Part shown: positions 62,188 to 64,000 of the stretch, in pieces
Layout of the letters: every line of letters starts with the position of its first letter
How positions within the stretch are numbered: the first letter of the stretch is position 1
Source of the DNA: Erysipelotrichaceae bacterium NK3D112
GTDB lineage: Bacteria > Bacillota_I > Bacilli_A > Erysipelotrichales > Erysipelotrichaceae
Direction of reading: 5' to 3'
Assembly: GCA_000701725.1 (NCBI GenBank)
Contig: JNJQ01000011.1
Span: forward strand, 1 to 64,000
Length of the DNA: 64,000 nucleotides
Made by a program: the position numbers and the translations under genes
The notes under the pieces: model-generated
The model's input: the letters and a program-made list of their open reading frames with translations, nothing else
Told to the model about the DNA's origin: nothing
The model's database searches: none

Positions 62188-64000
62188 TTAAAGTGACTGT
62201 TCTGTTCTGCCGATAATGTCGTCCTGTGTCTTTCTGGAGAGGACGTTGAAGAATGCGCTGTATCCGGCGACTCTGACGATCAGGTCTTTATGCTTTTCCG
62301 GATGAGCCTGTGCATCCAGGAGGGTTTCCCTGGAAACGATGTTGTACTGAACATGATAGCCGTGCAGTCTGTTGAAGAATGCCCTTAACAGCATCTCCAG
62401 CTTCTGTTTGTTCTCTTCGGTTGATAACATCTGCGGTGTCATCTTCTGGTTCAGCAGCACGCCGCCGGTGATCTTTTCGGTCGGGAGTTTCGTAATGGAT
62501 TTGAAGACAGCGGTCGGTCCGTTCTTGTCAGCGTTGTGTGCGGGTGAGCAGCCTTCCGCCAGCGGTTCACGTGCATTTCTGCCGTCCGGTGTCGCCATGG
62601 TTCCCATGCCCTGGCCGACATTGGCTGAAATTGAGGAGGTTCCGCCATAGCGGATGCCACCGATCGGACCTCTGGCATATCTGGTGTTGGGATACTTTTT
62701 GATTTCGTCCAGGTAGCTGTCATAAGCTTTCACAACCAGCTGATCAACTTCATCGTTGTCATTGCCGTATTTCGGCGCATCGATGAGCATATCCTGGATT
62801 CTCCTGTTTTCCTCACTCTGGAAATCGTCCAGAATTGCATTCCATAACTGTTCCGGTGTGATCTTCTTTTCATCATAGACAAGCTTCTTGATTGCCTCGA
62901 GAGAGTCTGCCATATTGGCGATGCCGACCTGCAGACCGGAGATGAAGTCATAGACGGCGCCGCCCTCTTTGATCGTCTTTCCTCTGCCGATGCAGTCATC
63001 GGTCAAAGCGGAACAGAGGATATCCGGCACATCTCTTTCACTGGCCTTGTCGATCGCGTTTTCGACGATGACACTGTATCTTGTGAACTCTCTGACTGTC
63101 TTGTCCCAGACTTCCATCAGTTCATCGAAATCTTTCCATTCTGTGAAATATCCGTAGCCCTTTGTAAATCTCTTTCCGCTTGTCAGATCAACGCCGTTGT
63201 TCATCGCACATAAGAGAAGTCTCGGGAAGTTGACATAGGACATGCCTGTGCAGCGGTAGCCCCACTTGCCCGGAACAGCGGTTTCCACACATCCGATGGC
63301 ACTGTAGTTGTAGGCATCTTCTTCTTTGACACCCCAGTTGATGAAGGAAGGAATGATGATCTCATCATTGTTGAGGGCCGGCATACCGAAACCGAGTTTC
63401 ATGACTTCGATACATTCATCAAAGAACTGTTTATTCAGGTTGGCGTGATATCTGACTGTCAGGTTCGGCTGGGTCAGTCTTGTCTGTGCAACTGACTGCA
63501 GAACCAGGAAGCTGAGTTCATTGACCGCGTCTTTATGATCTGTCGTCTGGCCGCCGATTGTAACATTCTGATACATCGGGGAGCCGGCAGAGCTGAGTGT
63601 ATGTGCCTGGCTTCTGACTTTATTGATCGTCAGTGTCTTGATCCAGAGACATGTCAGCAGTTCAAGAGCTTCCGCCTTTGTGATCTTCTCATTCTTAAGA
63701 TCATTGATGAAATACGGATACATATACTGATCGAATCTGCCGTAGCTCAATGAATGGCCGTTGGATTCAATCTGAAGAATCAGCTGAATGAACCAGACGG
63801 ACTGGACAGCTTCTTTGAAGGAAGCAGCCGGCTCATAAGGAACTCTTGCACAGATATTGCTCATTTCTTCGAGTTCTGCTTTTCTGGCAGGATCACTTTC
63901 CTTTTCGGCCATCTCAGCCGCCAGAGCACTGTATCTCTTTGCGAATGTATGAACCGCATCGATCACAATCAGCACAGCTTTATAGAAGACATATTTATCG
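62188..64000 (-). CDS. Glycyl-radical enzyme (pyruvate formate-lyase-like), 5' end outside the window
   Basis: The frame is open to the window edge and gives 603 C-terminal residues of a protein that should be near 800. The active-site Cys lies in YNYSAIGCVETAVPGKWGY, and the radical Gly in RVAGYSAFFNVLSRKTQDDIIGRTEQSL at the end. Both are intact. GCVE places it with dehydratase-type enzymes (glycerol, propanediol or AG6P-type) rather than true formate-lyase. The required activating enzyme is not in the window and would be expected upstream. FSA-type aldolase is the next gene. Confidence 0.9.
   Translation of the reverse strand, partial: DKYVFYKAVLIVIDAVHTFAKRYSALAAEMAEKESDPARKAELEEMSNICARVPYEPAASFKEAVQSVWFIQLILQIESNGHSLSYGRFDQYMYPYFINDLKNEKITKAEALELLTCLWIKTLTINKVRSQAHTLSSAGSPMYQNVTIGGQTTDHKDAVNELSFLVLQSVAQTRLTQPNLTVRYHANLNKQFFDECIEVMKLGFGMPALNNDEIIIPSFINWGVKEEDAYNYSAIGCVETAVPGKWGYRCTGMSYVNFPRLLLCAMNNGVDLTSGKRFTKGYGYFTEWKDFDELMEVWDKTVREFTRYSVIVENAIDKASERDVPDILCSALTDDCIGRGKTIKEGGAVYDFISGLQVGIANMADSLEAIKKLVYDEKKITPEQLWNAILDDFQSEENRRIQDMLIDAPKYGNDNDEVDQLVVKAYDSYLDEIKKYPNTRYARGPIGGIRYGGTSSISANVGQGMGTMATPDGRNAREPLAEGCSPAHNADKNGPTAVFKSITKLPTEKITGGVLLNQKMTPQMLSTEENKQKLEMLLRAFFNRLHGYHVQYNIVSRETLLDAQAHPEKHKDLIVRVAGYSAFFNVLSRKTQDDIIGRTEQSL

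Overview
The window looks like chromosome from an anaerobic, carbohydrate-fermenting low-to-mid GC member of the Bacillota, probably from a gut or similar community. Support comes from PTS and ABC sugar uptake, two Fe-S aldo/keto reductases, an iron alcohol dehydrogenase, flavodoxins, a glycyl-radical enzyme, AGGAGG-type ribosome sites, cre-like boxes and a lysine riboswitch ahead of a dehydrogenase-type lysine operon. An erysipelotrichial host would fit, but nothing in the window proves it. No rRNA, tRNA, CRISPR array or prophage was seen. The only mobile-element trace is the 3' end of an ISL3-type transposase at the left edge.

Layout. 1-378: transposase tail and a tract with four G-runs. 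379-5277: hexuronate module with kdgK, eda, an SDR fructuronate reductase and mannonate dehydratase, plus a divergent AraC regulator. 5280-13859: an unrecognised protein, an AEC and an NSS transporter, a methyltransferase, a CMD/cupin pair, a D-2-hydroxyacid dehydrogenase, a 6-phospho-beta-glucosidase and pyrophosphatase. 13939-17553: FMN reductase, cyclophilin-like lipoprotein and Fe-S aldo/keto reductase operon, then carbonic anhydrase and TatD. 17638-27785: a ribose-type ABC importer, a HAD-like protein without its catalytic residues and a GH78 rhamnosidase on one strand, faced by an AraC regulator and a DUF5714 protein. 27829-34478: MFS carrier with LysR, an NTF2-like protein, a second LysR and a flavodoxin, Fe-ADH and aldo/keto reductase operon. 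34589-39269: rhamnose catabolism (rhaB, rhaD and a fucose/arabinose-isomerase-family protein in place of RhaA) with a divergent AraC regulator.

39318-42980: MATE pump and a two-gene ABC exporter. 43133-48504: a frameshifted GH1 whose acid/base Glu is Gln, a sulfatase, a PTS IIC and a divergent RpiR regulator with twin operator/promoters. 48766-52838: lysA-dapA-dapB-ddh under a lysine riboswitch. 52934-58999: monooxygenase-like protein, SGNH hydrolase, MarR with a clear palindromic operator, a membrane-anchored DUF4015 glycoside hydrolase, and a GNAT, VanX-like dipeptidase and metallo-hydrolase operon. 59153-61410: GPH sugar symporter overlapping a PIG-L deacetylase. 61490-64000: a glycyl-radical enzyme (cut by the window edge) and an FSA-type aldolase.

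How it fits together. Most catabolic units are divergent regulator/operon pairs. Rhamnosides would enter through the ABC system, be cut by GH78 and feed rhaBD. Pectin or glucuronide-derived uronates would feed uxuA, the SDR, kdgK and eda. The strongest candidates for new biology are the PTS, sulfatase and Gln-type GH1 locus, the degenerate HAD protein in the rhamnoside operon, the Imm32-like/VanX fusion and the unassigned 337-residue partner of the hexuronate AraC regulator.
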